64,000 nt of DNA from Pseudoclavibacter chungangensis (GTDB lineage Bacteria; Actinomycetota; Actinomycetes; Actinomycetales; Microbacteriaceae). The notes below the pieces were generated by a model. The model saw only the letters and a list, made by a program, of their open reading frames with translations, searched no databases and had not been told where the DNA came from. Positions 53,495 through 63,400 of this stretch are shown piece after piece. The stretch is from positions 930,001 through 994,000 of the forward strand of contig NZ_JACCFV010000001.1 of the NCBI RefSeq assembly GCF_013410545.1. Reading direction: 5' to 3'. How positions within the stretch are numbered: position 1 is the stretch's first letter; each line of letters starts with the position of its first letter. Made by a program: the position numbers and the translations under genes.

Positions 53495-54999
53495 CCGCGG
53501 GCCTGCGGGGCGTCCGACCCGCCCTGCCGGACCGCGCGCATCCACGACTCGACCTCGTCCGCGGTGCGCGGGATTCCCGCGGAGAGGTTCTCCACACCGC
53601 TCGCGGTCACGAGCACGTCGTCCTCGATGCGCACGCCGATTCCGCGCAGTTCGGCGGGAACCGTGAGATCGTCCGGCTGGAAGTAGAGGCCCGGCTCGAT
53701 CGTGAACACCATGCCCTCTTCGAGCACGCCGTCAAGATAGAGGTCGCGTCGCGCGGCGGCACAATCGTGCACGTCGAGCCCGAGGTGGTGACTCGTGCCG
53801 TGCACCATGTACCGCCGGTGGTGCTGGCCCTCCGGCGCGAGCGCCTCGTCCGCACTCACGCCGAGCAGCCCCCATTCCGCGGTGCGCCGCGCGATGACCG
53901 TCATCGCCGTCTCGTGGATCGTCCGGAACGTGACCCCGGGCCGCACGATCGCGAACGCCGCGTCAGCGGCCTCGCGGACCGTCTCGTACACGAGCCGTTG
54001 CTGCGCCGTGAACGTCCCCGAGACGGGCAACGTCCGTGTGATGTCCGCCGTGTACAGCGAGTCGAGCTCGACACCGGCGTCCACGAGCAGCAGATCGCCG
54101 TTGCGAACCGGCCCGTCGTTGCGGGTCCAGTGGAGGATGCACGCGTGCGCGCCGGATGCGGCGATCGTCTCGTAGCCGACCTCGTTGCCCTCCAGGCGGG
54201 CACGACCGTGGAAGGCCCCCTCGACGACGCGCTCGCCGCGCGGGTGCGCGCTCGCGGTACCGAGCTCGCGGATGATGTCCTCGAAACCGCGGGCCGTCGC
54301 GGCGACGGCGGCGCGCATCTCGTCGATCTCGAACGCGTCCTTCACGAGGCGCAGCTCGCTCACGTCGCGCGCGAGACGCGCGTCACGTGAACCGTCGTCG
54401 TCGGTGGGGGCCACGAGCCGCGCCGCATCGACGCGCGAGGTGAGTCCCGGGTCGGCCTCGCGGACGAGGGCGACGGGTGCGGCGCCGGGTGCGACGCCGA
54501 ACTCGTCGAGGTGTCGCGTCTCGACGCCGAGGTCGGCCGCGACGTGCTCGAGGGACGGTCGCGGACCGATCCAGAACTCGCCGATCTCGGGGTTCGCGTA
54601 GAACTCGTCGCTGTCGCGCCCGGCCCGCTCACGGAAGTACACGATCGCCTCGTGCCCGTCGCGCGTGGGCTCGAGGACGAGGACGGCGCCGGGCTCCGCA
54701 TCGGCGCCCCATCCCGTGAGGTGCGCGAAGGCACTGTGTGCGCGGAACGGGTAGTCCGTGTCGTTCGAACGCTGCTTGAGCACGCCCGCGGGAACGATCA
54801 CGCGAACACCCGGGTACTGCGCCGAGACCCGGTCCCGACGCGCCCGCGCCCATGCCGCCGCGGAGCGCTCCGCAGGCAGGACCTCGGTGTGCGGGGCCCA
54901 GCCCTGCGAAATGCGCTCCCGGAACGCCGGATTCGACGGGGTCGTGGAGCGGTTCTCCGTCGACTCCTGCTGCGTGGTCGCATCCGCGGAATTCGTCAT
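53491..54999 (-). CDS. pepP: Xaa-Pro aminopeptidase (aminopeptidase P)
   Basis: A 502-residue M24B metallopeptidase that removes an N-terminal residue preceding proline. Metal ligands: the two Asp in LLVDAGVELDSLYTADITRT, the His in MVHGTSHHLGLDVHD, and Glu in FTIEPGLY and GVRIEDDVLV. The N-terminal AMP_N domain begins near residue 45. The length matches actinobacterial PepP. GGGAGG lies 8 nt before the ATG at 54999. Its last 4 nt overlap the TMEM175-like gene. Confidence 0.93.
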   Translation of the reverse strand: MTNSADATTQQESTENRSTTPSNPAFRERISQGWAPHTEVLPAERSAAAWARARRDRVSAQYPGVRVIVPAGVLKQRSNDTDYPFRAHSAFAHLTGWGADAEPGAVLVLEPTRDGHEAIVYFRERAGRDSDEFYANPEIGEFWIGPRPSLEHVAADLGVETRHLDEFGVAPGAAPVALVREADPGLTSRVDAARLVAPTDDDGSRDARLARDVSELRLVKDAFEIDEMRAAVAATARGFEDIIRELGTASAHPRGERVVEGAFHGRARLEGNEVGYETIAASGAHACILHWTRNDGPVRNGDLLLVDAGVELDSLYTADITRTLPVSGTFTAQQRLVYETVREAADAAFAIVRPGVTFRTIHETAMTVIARRTAEWGLLGVSADEALAPEGQHHRRYMVHGTSHHLGLDVHDCAAARRDLYLDGVLEEGMVFTIEPGLYFQPDDLTVPAELRGIGVRIEDDVLVTASGVENLSAGIPRTADEVESWMRAVRQGGSDAPQARG

Positions 55000-55065
55000 A
55001 CCGACATCCTCCCACCGCCGGACCCTCGTGCGCTCAGGTGACGCGACGCCGTGAGCGCCCCCGAC

Positions 55066-56127
55066 TCACACCCGCGACAGCTGGGCGAACACCGGACGGT
55101 GGTCGCTCCCCGCGCGATCGTGGTCCGTGATGACCTCGAAGCCCGTCACGGCCCAGTCCCGCGTCGCCATGACGTGATCGATCTGCGTTCCGATGACCGG
55201 GGGAACGCCCGCGGTCCAGGTGCCGACCGACCCGTTCCCGGTCGCGAGGGCGGCGTCGGCGCATTCGCCGAGCACCGGGGTGAAGTCGGCGTCGCCCTCG
55301 GCACCGAGACCCGTCAGGTGGTCGACGGTCGCATTGAAGTCGCCCGCGACGATCGTGGAGCCCGTGCACGTGCCGGCCAGCCACTCGAGATCGCTTCGCC
55401 AATCGTCCATGTTCGCGGGCGTCGGCGAGACCGGGTGGGCCGCGATGATCGTCGGTCCGTCACCGATCGGACGCGCGATGACGGTCGGCAGCGTCGACGT
55501 GTCGCCCTCGTCCGTCACGACGACGTAGTCGCCGAGCTCCGGCGAGATGAGGAGGGTCGTCGCGGTCGCCTTGTACTCCTCGTCGATCGTGCGCGTGTGC
55601 ACCCACATCGGCCGCCCGGCCTCGGCCATGAGCGTCGCGATCTCGACGCCCATACCCTCGGTCGTCTCGGGGAGGACGACCACGTCGGCATCGAGGGAGA
55701 GCGCGAGGTTCGCGATCGTCGGCGAACCGGGCTCGTCGCCGCGCGTGTTCCACGACAGCACGCGGATGTCCTCGTCGGCGTGCTCGGCGGGGATGTTCGG
55801 GGCGCCGAGCCCCCTCGACGCCACGAGCGTGCCCGTCGAGACGATGAGCACGGCGAGCACGACGGCGGTCCCCGCGAGGACCCGGCGAGCGCCCCGCGAT
55901 CCGGCCATGACGAGGAGCACGACGAGGAGCAGCGCGACCGAACCGATGATGACGGGAACCCGGAAGGAGACGGCCTGCGCGACGAACAGGGCCCGCTCGA
56001 GTCCGATGAGCTGCGGCCAGCCGACGACGAGTGCCGCGGCGGCCGTCACGACGGCGAGGAGCGCGCCGACCGTTCGCTGTGTTCCGACGCGGTCGGAGCG
56101 ACGCTTGGACTGTGCGGACTTCGACAT
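55066..56127 (-). CDS. Endonuclease/exonuclease/phosphatase (EEP) family membrane protein
   Basis: A 353-residue protein with three N-terminal membrane helices (about 18-40, 55-75, 82-102) and an extracytoplasmic EEP domain: RVLSWNTRG, a VVLPETTEG segment with the metal Glu, VAGDFNATVDH, and GSDHRPVFAQL with the catalytic His. This topology matches the actinobacterial membrane EEP proteins of the YafD group. It would cleave phosphodiester or phosphomonoester bonds outside the cytoplasm. TAGCCT lies 9 nt before the ATG. Confidence 0.84.
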   Translation of the reverse strand: MSKSAQSKRRSDRVGTQRTVGALLAVVTAAAALVVGWPQLIGLERALFVAQAVSFRVPVIIGSVALLLVVLLVMAGSRGARRVLAGTAVVLAVLIVSTGTLVASRGLGAPNIPAEHADEDIRVLSWNTRGDEPGSPTIANLALSLDADVVVLPETTEGMGVEIATLMAEAGRPMWVHTRTIDEEYKATATTLLISPELGDYVVVTDEGDTSTLPTVIARPIGDGPTIIAAHPVSPTPANMDDWRSDLEWLAGTCTGSTIVAGDFNATVDHLTGLGAEGDADFTPVLGECADAALATGNGSVGTWTAGVPPVIGTQIDHVMATRDWAVTGFEVITDHDRAGSDHRPVFAQLSRV

Positions 56128-56247
56128 GACCGTGAAAGGCTACCGGCACCGCACGGCGGGTTCCTGGCGGGGGCCCGAGGCGCGTCGCGTGGGCGAGCCC
56201 TCCACCGCGGCGCCCGGCCGGGACGTCCTCGCACGACGGCGTCCGAA

Positions 56248-56253
56248 TAGGAT
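56248..56253 (+). promoter_or_regulatory. -10 hexamer, leaderless promoter of the PHP gene
   Basis: TAGGAT ends 6 nt before the ATG at 56260; no Shine-Dalgarno site. Confidence 0.5.
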
Positions 56254-56259
56254 GCGGAC

Positions 56260-57144
56260 ATGCCTGCCGATCGTCCCTTCGACCCCGCGCTGCCCATCGA
56301 CCTCCACACGCACTCCTGGGCGTCGGACGGGACGGAGTCGCCCGCGGAGGTCGTCCGCCAGGCCGCCCGTGCGGGCCTCGGGACGCTCGCGCTCACCGAT
56401 CACGACACGGCAGCCGGCTGGGGGGAGGCGGCGGCCGAGGCCCGCACGCTCGGGCTCGCCTTCGTCCCCGGCATCGAGTTCTCTTCGCAGCTCGCGTACG
56501 CGAGCGTGCACGTGCTCGGCTATCTCGTCGATCCCGATGAGCCGGCGCTGCGGGCCGAGACGGACGCGGTGCGTACGTCTCGCGTGACCAGGGCGGAGCG
56601 TATGGTCGAGCGCATCGGCGCGGACTACGACCTCACGTGGCGCGACGTGCTCGACGCGACGGACGAGGGAGCGACGGTCGGGCGCCCCCACATCGCCGAC
56701 GCCCTCGTGCGCAAAGGGATCGTGGCGGATCGCGACGAGGCGTTCCGTACCGTGCTGCACTGGCGCGGCGGGTACTACCAGCCGCACCACGCGCCCGATC
56801 CGGAGCGCGTCGTGCGGCTCATCCGCGGGGCCGGCGGCGTGCCCGTCCTCGCCCATCCGGCGACACGCGGCCGGGCCGTGATGGCGGGGGAGCGGATCGC
56901 GGCGCTCGTGGACGCGGGGCTGCTGGGGCTCGAGATCGGACACCGCGAGAACGACGAGCAGGGGCGCGCGACCCTGCGCCACTACGCCAGGCGATACGAC
57001 CTCATCGTGACGGGCTCGAGCGACTACCACGGCAGCGGCAAGCCGAACCGGCTGGGGGAGCACACGACGAGCCCCGAGATGCTCGACCGCATCATCGCGG
57101 CGGGCACGGGCAGCGACGTGGTCCCGGCGACGAGCACGTCCTGA
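56260..57144 (+). CDS. PHP-domain metal-dependent phosphoesterase
   Basis: A 294-residue PHP-family enzyme like TrpH/RnaseAM. Metal-site motifs are DLHTHSWASDGTESP (His residues near 16-18), LTDHDTAAGW, GIEFSS, the HPATRGR strand and TGSSDYHGSG near the end. Members are trinuclear phosphoesterases, some acting as 5'-3' exonucleases or nucleotide phosphatases. An inserted helical region follows LVDPDEPAL. It converges on the DEAD-box helicase gene with palindrome copy 3 in between. Confidence 0.88.
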   Translation: MPADRPFDPALPIDLHTHSWASDGTESPAEVVRQAARAGLGTLALTDHDTAAGWGEAAAEARTLGLAFVPGIEFSSQLAYASVHVLGYLVDPDEPALRAETDAVRTSRVTRAERMVERIGADYDLTWRDVLDATDEGATVGRPHIADALVRKGIVADRDEAFRTVLHWRGGYYQPHHAPDPERVVRLIRGAGGVPVLAHPATRGRAVMAGERIAALVDAGLLGLEIGHRENDEQGRATLRHYARRYDLIVTGSSDYHGSGKPNRLGEHTTSPEMLDRIIAAGTGSDVVPATSTS

Positions 57145-57214
57145 CCCTTCCGCGACCCGACCGCGACCTGTCCGCGACCCGATCCGCTCGTCGCGCTCGA
57201 CGGTGCCGCGCACG

Positions 57215-57277
57215 CGAAAAAAGCCGGGTTGTTGCTACCGGGCCCCGGGCCCGGTAGGAACAACCCGGCTTTTTTCG
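57215..57277. terminator. Palindromic terminator-like element, copy 3
   Basis: The same core as at 4171 and 39627, here bounded by A6 and T6, symmetric about 57246, with one mismatch (57234 G facing 57258 G). It lies between convergent stops of the PHP and DEAD-box genes, giving each transcript a hairpin plus U6 tract. This is the best-formed terminator of the three. Confidence 0.8.
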
Positions 57278-57297
57278 TGCGCTGTCGCGTGTGGTGG

Positions 57298-58818
57298 TCA
57301 GTCCTGCGGGGCGCTGCTCGCGGCGGGCGCCTGGCTTCCCTCGCCGCCCGCGGGACGGCGGCGGCGACGCCGCCGCCGGGGCGGACGGTTCGCCGCGTCG
57401 CCCGCGGCCTCGGTCGGTGCATCGCCCGACGTGGATGCCCCCTCGGCGGTCGGTGCCTCGGCGGCCTCGTGCGTCGCGTCGTCGGCCCCGCCGCGTCGCG
57501 TCCGCGAGCGCCGGCCCGAACCCTCGCCGCGCGCCGACGAACCGCCGCGCTCCGAACGCTCGCCACGACCGGTTCGCTCGCCACGCCCACCGCGGTCACG
57601 GCCCGCCGCATTGCGCGACGCGCTCTCGCGGCCCGCACCGGGCAGGCGGCCCTTCGTGCCCTCGGGGATGTCGAGATCGGTGTAGAGGTGCGGTGACGAC
57701 GAGTACGTCTCGACCGGCTCGTCCTGACCGAGCTCGAGCGCTCGCGAGATGAGGCCCCACTTCGTCATGTCGTCCCAGTCGACGAACGTGACGGCGATGC
57801 CCGTGTGACCCGCGCGGCCCGTGCGGCCGACACGGTGCAGGTAGGCCTTCTCGTCCTCGGGGATCGTGTGGTTGATGACGTGCGTCACGTCGTCGACGTC
57901 GATGCCGCGCGCGGCGACGTCCGTCGCGATGAGGACGTCCTTCTTGCCGGCCTTGAACGCGGCCATCGCGCGCTCGCGCTGCTCCTGGTTGAGGTCGCCG
58001 TGCACCGCGGCCGCCTTGAAGCCGCGGTCGCCGAGCTCCTCGACGAGCTTCGCCGCGGCACGCTTCGTGCGCGTGAAGATGACGGTCTTGCCGCGGCCCT
58101 CCGCCTGCAGGATGCGCGAGATGACCTCGTCCTTGTCGAGCGCGTGCGCCCGGTAGATGACGTGGCGGATGTTCGCCTGCGTGATGCCCTCGTCGGGGTC
58201 CTGCGCGCGGATGTGGATGGGGCGCGTCATGAACCGACGCCCGAGGGTGATGATCTGGTCCGGCATGGTGGCCGAGAAGAGCATCGTGTGCCGCGTCGCG
58301 GGCGTCTGGGCGAACAGTCGCTCGATGTCGGGCAGGAAGCCGAGGTCGAGCATCTTGTCGGCCTCGTCGAGCACCATTTCGCGCACGTTCGCGAGGGAGA
58401 GGACGCGCTGCTGGGCGAGGTCGAGGAGGCGGCCGGGCGTGCCGACGACGACCTGTGCGCCGTCCTTCAGCTGCTCGATCTGCCCCTCGTACGCCTTGCC
58501 GCCGTAGATCGGGACGACCTTCGTGGGACGGTTGCGGGCGGCGAGTTCGAGGTCCTCGAAGACCTGGACGGCGAGTTCACGCGTCGGCACGACGACGAGC
58601 GCCTGCACGCCGGGCGCCGGATCGGGGCCGAGCCGCTGCAGGAGCGGCAGCCCGAAGCCGAAGGTCTTGCCCGTGCCGGTCTTCGCCTGGCCGATGATGT
58701 CCTGGCCGCTCGTCGCGAGCGGGATGGTCTGCTCCTGGATCGGGAAGGGCTCGATGATGCCCTGTTCCGCGAGAGCCTGGACGAGGTCGGCGTCGACGCC
58801 GAGTTCGGTGAAAGTCAA
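57298..58818 (-). CDS. DEAD-box ATP-dependent RNA helicase
   Basis: A 506-residue DEAD-box helicase unwinding RNA. Q motif TELGVDADLVQALAEQGIIEPFPIQ, Walker A AKTGTGKT, VLDEADKML (DEAD), SATMP, and the C-terminal HRVGRTGRAG are present. From about residue 390 the tail is Arg/Gly/Glu-rich and repetitive (GERSERGG-type repeats), then Arg/Pro-rich, as in RhlE/CshA-type enzymes with an RNA-binding tail. The start is TTG at 58818, set by the Q motif. It ends next to palindrome copy 3. Confidence 0.92.
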   Translation of the reverse strand: MTFTELGVDADLVQALAEQGIIEPFPIQEQTIPLATSGQDIIGQAKTGTGKTFGFGLPLLQRLGPDPAPGVQALVVVPTRELAVQVFEDLELAARNRPTKVVPIYGGKAYEGQIEQLKDGAQVVVGTPGRLLDLAQQRVLSLANVREMVLDEADKMLDLGFLPDIERLFAQTPATRHTMLFSATMPDQIITLGRRFMTRPIHIRAQDPDEGITQANIRHVIYRAHALDKDEVISRILQAEGRGKTVIFTRTKRAAAKLVEELGDRGFKAAAVHGDLNQEQRERAMAAFKAGKKDVLIATDVAARGIDVDDVTHVINHTIPEDEKAYLHRVGRTGRAGHTGIAVTFVDWDDMTKWGLISRALELGQDEPVETYSSSPHLYTDLDIPEGTKGRLPGAGRESASRNAAGRDRGGRGERTGRGERSERGGSSARGEGSGRRSRTRRGGADDATHEAAEAPTAEGASTSGDAPTEAAGDAANRPPRRRRRRRRPAGGEGSQAPAASSAPQD

Positions 58819-58977
58819 GTGGTGTACGCCCGTCGATGTGGTGGGTCACGCCCGGTCCGTTTCGAGGGCGCGTGGATGCATCCGTTGTGCATCCGTCGCT
58901 CCAGTGTACTCACGAGCCGTTCGTGACCCTTCCTCGCCTCGCTCGAACGTGACATCGGCCCGACGCTTTCGCGTGCG

Positions 58978-58983
58978 TAGGAT
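58978..58983 (+). promoter_or_regulatory. -10 hexamer, leaderless promoter of the ferritin-like gene
   Basis: TAGGAT ends 6 nt before the GTG at 58990; no Shine-Dalgarno site. Confidence 0.5.
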
Positions 58984-58989
58984 GATCTG

Positions 58990-59637
58990 GTGACCGACGC
59001 CTCGCCTCTTGCCGATCGCCTGCCCGCTGCGGCCGGCGTCGCCGCCCGCATCGCCTACCTGCAGCTCCTGCAGTTCCAGGAGCTCTCGGCGCTCGTGACC
59101 GAGGCTCCCGCGCTTGCCGACAAGCAGGCGCTCGGTCGTTCGGCGGGGCTCGCGCTCGAGCGGCACGAACTCGCGTGTGCGTACCTCGAGTCCGCGGGGC
59201 TCGACCCGAGCGCGCAGATGAAGCGCATCGCCGCGGAGGTCGACGCGTTCGCGACGCGCGTCGTGGGGCGCGACTGGAACGAGCGCATCCTGACGGTGTT
59301 CCTGACGAGCGGCATCCTGCACGACTTCTACGAGGCCGTCCTGCCGCTCCTCGACGAGGCGGACCGCACCGCGCTCGCACCCACGATCGACGACGAGGAG
59401 AGCCAGCAGGCGCTGCACGAGATCCTCGTCACCGCGATCGAGGCGAACCACGGCTCGGGCGATCGTCTCGCGATGTGGGGGCGGCGGCTCGTCGGGGACG
59501 CGCTGCTCGCGTGCCGTCGGGTGGTCGGGCTCGCCGACGTGCACGACGAGGCGGCGGACGACGCGCTCGACGTGATCGTCTCCGAGCTCACCGCGGAGCA
59601 CTCCCGCCGGATGAACGCGCTGGGCCTCGCGGCCTGA
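58990..59637 (+). CDS. Ferritin-like fold protein
   Basis: A 215-residue all-helical protein of the ferritin-like diiron superfamily, resembling the tRNA-hydroxylase (MiaE)-like actinobacterial family. Candidate ligands lie in LQFQELSAL, ALERHELACAYL, and later the TSGILHDFYEAVLP and SELTAEHSRRMNAL helices (E-x-x-H pattern). Whether it binds two irons or oxidises anything is not known. It converges on the small membrane/DUF3107 pair. Confidence 0.75.
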   Translation: MTDASPLADRLPAAAGVAARIAYLQLLQFQELSALVTEAPALADKQALGRSAGLALERHELACAYLESAGLDPSAQMKRIAAEVDAFATRVVGRDWNERILTVFLTSGILHDFYEAVLPLLDEADRTALAPTIDDEESQQALHEILVTAIEANHGSGDRLAMWGRRLVGDALLACRRVVGLADVHDEAADDALDVIVSELTAEHSRRMNALGLAA

Positions 59638-59737
59638 GCACACACGCGTTCGCCGGTCGGCGGGACGCACGTGACGGCGTGGCCCGAACGACGGTTCGGC
59701 CCGAACGACGATGTGGCCCGACGACGAACGAAACGGC

Positions 59738-59757
59738 CGACCGTCGTGGGACGGTCG
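59738..59757. terminator. Hairpin between convergent genes
   Basis: CGACCGTC and GACGGTCG pair over GTGG (8-bp stem), between the ferritin-like gene and the convergent membrane-protein gene. No U tract follows. Short CCCGAACGAC-like repeats precede it. Confidence 0.4.
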
Positions 59758-59782
59758 TCCGCGTCGGATGCGGGTCGGCTGG

Positions 59783-60109
59783 TCAGACGGCCGCGCGACC
59801 GAGGTGGCTCAGGCGGTCGAGGAGCTCGTCGTCGTCCCGCTTCCGGTTCGTGCCGATCGACAGCGCGAGCAGGAACGTCACGAGGACGGTCACACCCAGG
59901 GTGATCCACCAGATCCAACCGGCGTCGTATGCGAGCCACTCCATGCCGGGCGAGACCGAGAGCCACGTGAGCCCCTCCCACACGAGGAGGGCCGTGATGC
60001 CGCCGACGGCGGGCACGAGGACCGCGCCGGAACGCTCCCGGTGCCGTCCCGTGTAGCGGGCCGCGAGGCCGATGACGATGCCGAACAGTCCGGCGAACAT
60101 GAGCTCCAT
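59783..60109 (-). CDS. Small three-TM membrane protein
   Basis: A 108-residue protein with three membrane segments (landmarks LMFAGLFGIVIGLAARY, AVLVPAVGGITALLVWEGL, WIWWITLGVTVLVTFLLAL) and a charged C-terminal tail (KRDDDELLDRL). I recognise no family by eye. It starts 5 nt after the DUF3107 stop on the same strand, so the two are probably co-transcribed. ATG start at 60109. Confidence 0.7.
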   Translation of the reverse strand: MELMFAGLFGIVIGLAARYTGRHRERSGAVLVPAVGGITALLVWEGLTWLSVSPGMEWLAYDAGWIWWITLGVTVLVTFLLALSIGTNRKRDDDELLDRLSHLGRAAV

Positions 60110-60114
60110 GCGCG

Positions 60115-60339
60115 CTAGCCGATGAAGCCGATGCGGCGCGGCTCTTCCGGGCTGATCTCAACGTAGAGCAGGCTCGCGGTCTGCACGAGGTAGACCCGTT
60201 CCTTGTCGTCGACGAAGCGGAGCGTCGTCGCGCCCGAGGCGAGGGCGTCCTGGACGCGCTTCTCGACCTCGCTGGAGGCCTCCTTGGTCTCGATGCTGAG
60301 CTCGCGGGGCGAGTGCTGGATGCCGATGCGGAGTTCCAC
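60115..60339 (-). CDS. DUF3107 protein
   Basis: A 74-residue actinobacterial DUF3107 protein: VELRIGIQHSPRELSIET at the start, a KRVQDAL helix and a DDKERVYLV-type strand follow. The function is unknown; it commonly lies near UvrD-like helicase genes, as here. I prefer GTG 60339 over the TTG two codons upstream because GAAGGG lies 6 nt before it. It diverges from adnA. Confidence 0.88.
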   Translation of the reverse strand: MELRIGIQHSPRELSIETKEASSEVEKRVQDALASGATTLRFVDDKERVYLVQTASLLYVEISPEEPRRIGFIG

Positions 60340-60472
60340 GGACAACCCTTCCGTCGTGTGCGGTCGTGCGTGGTCAAGCGTAGCCGTCCGCCGGGGTCGA
60401 CGCCGACCTCCCGGACACGCCCGCGGCGAACAGGCCGTGCCGGGGCTCCGCGGCGATGTCCCAGGCGGCGAC

Positions 60473-60478
60473 TAGCGT
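60473..60478 (+). promoter_or_regulatory. -10 hexamer, leaderless promoter of adnA
   Basis: TAGCGT ends 7 nt before the GTG at 60486 and is the reason for choosing that start over the in-frame ATG at 60456, within whose first codons it lies. Confidence 0.4.
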
Positions 60479-60485
60479 GGACGGC

Positions 60486-63400
60486 GTGCACGACGACACG
60501 CGAGCCCCCGACCACGGCGGGAGCGGGGGAACGATCCCGCTCGACCCGTCGCAGCGCGCCGTTCTCGACGCGCCCGCCGACGAATCGCTCGCGGTCGTCG
60601 GGGCGCCCGGGAGCGGCAAGAGCACGACGCTCGTGGAGCTCGTGGCACACCGCATCGCCGAGGGCATGTCGCCCGACGCCGTCCTCGCCCTCGTCCCCGG
60701 GCGGCGTGCCGCCACCGTCATGCGTGACCGGCTGGCGTCCCGCGTCGGGGTCGCGACGGCGGGAGCGCTCGCCCGCACGCCGCAGTCGTTCGCCTTCGAG
60801 GTCGTGCGAGCCGATCGCGCCCGATCGGGCGACGAGCCCCCGACTCTCGTGACGGGCGCCGATCAGGACGCCGTCCTGCGCGACATCATCGCGGGCGACA
60901 CGGAGCGCGGTGCCGGCGACTGGGACGACACGATCACGGCCGACGTCCGCGCGCTTCGCGGGTTCCGCTCGGAGCTGCGCGACCTGATGGCGACGATGAG
61001 CGAGTTCGATGTCACGCCCGAGGAGCTCGCCGCGCTCTCGTCGCACCGCCCGGCGTGGCGGGGAGCGGCCCGCGTCGTGGCCGAGGTCGTCGAGGCGCTC
61101 TCGTGGCAGCGCGAGTCGGCGCTCGATGCTCCGGGTCTTCTGCTCGAGGCCGCCAGCGTGCTCTACGACTCACCTCGCGGCAGCGGGCCGTTCGGTTCGC
61201 TCCGGCTCGTCGTGGTCGACGACGCACAGGAGCTCACCGAGGCCGCACGCCGCCTGCTCGTCGCGCTCGAGGCGAGCGGTGTGACGGTCGTGACGTTCGG
61301 GGACCCCGATATCGCGACGAGCGTGTTCCGCGGTGGCGTGGCCGAGCTCGCGAGCGATTGGCGCGGCGGCACGGCGCCGCCGCCCGCGCGCGCCTTGCTC
61401 ACGTGCGTCCACCGCTCGGGCACCGCGATCCGCGAGGCCGTCACGGCGATCGTCGGTCGGGTCGGGGTGCGCGGCGAGGGCCGGCACAGGGCGGCCGCGG
61501 CGGATGCATCGGGGCCTCACGGCTCCGTCGAACGACTGCGGGTGTCGAGCCGCGTCGAGGAGGCGACCGCCATCGCCCGCTACCTACGGGAACGACACCT
61601 CGTCGACGGCATTGCCTGGCGCGACATGGTCGTCATCGCGCGCACCGGTGCGGCCGTACCGCGGCTCGAACGTCTGCTCGCACGGGACGACGTCCCGACC
61701 TCGTCGCCACGGCCGGCACCCGCGGGGGAGGATCCCGGCGTGCAGGCCCTCGTCCAGATCGCGGCGCTCGCCGACGAACGCGTCGCACTCGACGCGGCGG
61801 TGATCGAGTCCGTGCTCCGCTCGCCGCTCTTCGGCGTCGACGCGCTCCGGCTCCGTCAACTGCGCCGTGCGCTCCGGTTCGAGGAGCTCGACGCCGGTGG
61901 CTCACGAACCGGCGACGAGCTCCTCGTCGAGGCGGTCGCCGCGGTCGGGGGCCTCGTCACGGTCGATCCCGATGCGCCGTCCGCGGCCCGATCGATGGCC
62001 CGACTCGCGGCCGACCGTCGCCTCGGCGCCCACCCCGCGGTCCGCGCCGCGACGCGATTGGGGCGAGCGCTCCGCGAGGCGACGCGGCGCATCCACGCGG
62101 GCGCTGCAGCCGACGAAGTGCTCTACGAGGTCTGGGCCGCTGCGGACGTCGCCGAGCTGTGGCGCGAGCGCGCGCTCGGTGACGGCGAGCACGCGCGCTG
62201 GGCGGGCGCGCAGCTCGATGCCGTCGTCACGCTCTTCGACGTCGCGAAGCGATTCGTCGAGCGGGCACCGGACGCACCCGTGGGCGTGTTCCTCGACGAG
62301 TGGACCGCCCGCGACGTGGTCGCCGACACGCTCGCGAGCCGAGGGCAGGAGGACGCCGTGACGATCGCGACCCCGTCAGCGACCGTCGGATCGCAGTTCC
62401 GCGTGGCGGTGATCGCGGGCGTCGAGGACGGCGTCTGGCCGAACCTCCGCATCCGCGATTCCCTGCTCGGGGCCGGGCACCTCGCCGACCTCGTCACGGG
62501 GCGGGATGCGGAACGTTCGATCGTCGATCGGCGCCGGGAGGTGCTCGACGACGAGACGCGCATGTTCGCCCAGGCGCTCTCGCGCGCATCCGAGCGTGTC
62601 CTCGTGACGGCGGTCGAGGGGGACGAGGCCCAACCCTCCACCCTCTTCCGCGGTCTGCACGCGACGGAGCTCGAGTCGAGTGCGCTCGGGCGCCCGTTCA
62701 CGCTGCGCGGGCTCACCGCGGAGCTGCGTCGCACGGGGGTCCGCGAGCCCGAGCGGCGCGACGAGGCGGCGGCCCTGCTCGCGGAGCTCGCCGAGAACGG
62801 TGTCGACGGTGCTGCACCCACCGAGTGGTTCGGCCTGCGCGAGCGCACGTCGCCCGGGCTCGTGCTGCCGGACGCCGATGGGGCCGAACCGGTGATCGGT
62901 GTCGCACCGTCGGGGATCGAATCCTTCGAACGGTGCGGCGTGGAGTGGTTCGTCCAGCACCACGGGGGGCGGACGACCTCGACGCAGATGGCGCTCGGAA
63001 CGATCGCCCACGCGGCCGGTGAGTTCGAGTTCCAGACGCGTGACGACCGGCTCGCGTACGCGCGTGAGCGACTCGACGAGCTCCCGACCGAGGCCCCGTG
63101 GCACCGGGTGCAGCTCGAACGCCAGGTCGAGCGATTCGTCGGCGCGCTGTGCGACTACCTCGACGCGCGCCGCGCGGACGGCGCCGAACTCGTCGGCGTC
63201 GAACGCCGCTTCGAGGTCGATCTGCCCGTCGTCGCGGGCGATCTCGCCTGCACCGTCCGGCTCACCGGTTCGATCGACCGGCTGGAGCACACGGCGGACG
63301 ACGGCACGGTCATCATCGATTTCAAGACGGGCCGCACGATGCGCTCGAAGGACGAGATCGCGACCGACGCACAGCTCGCCTCGTACCAGTTCGCCTACCG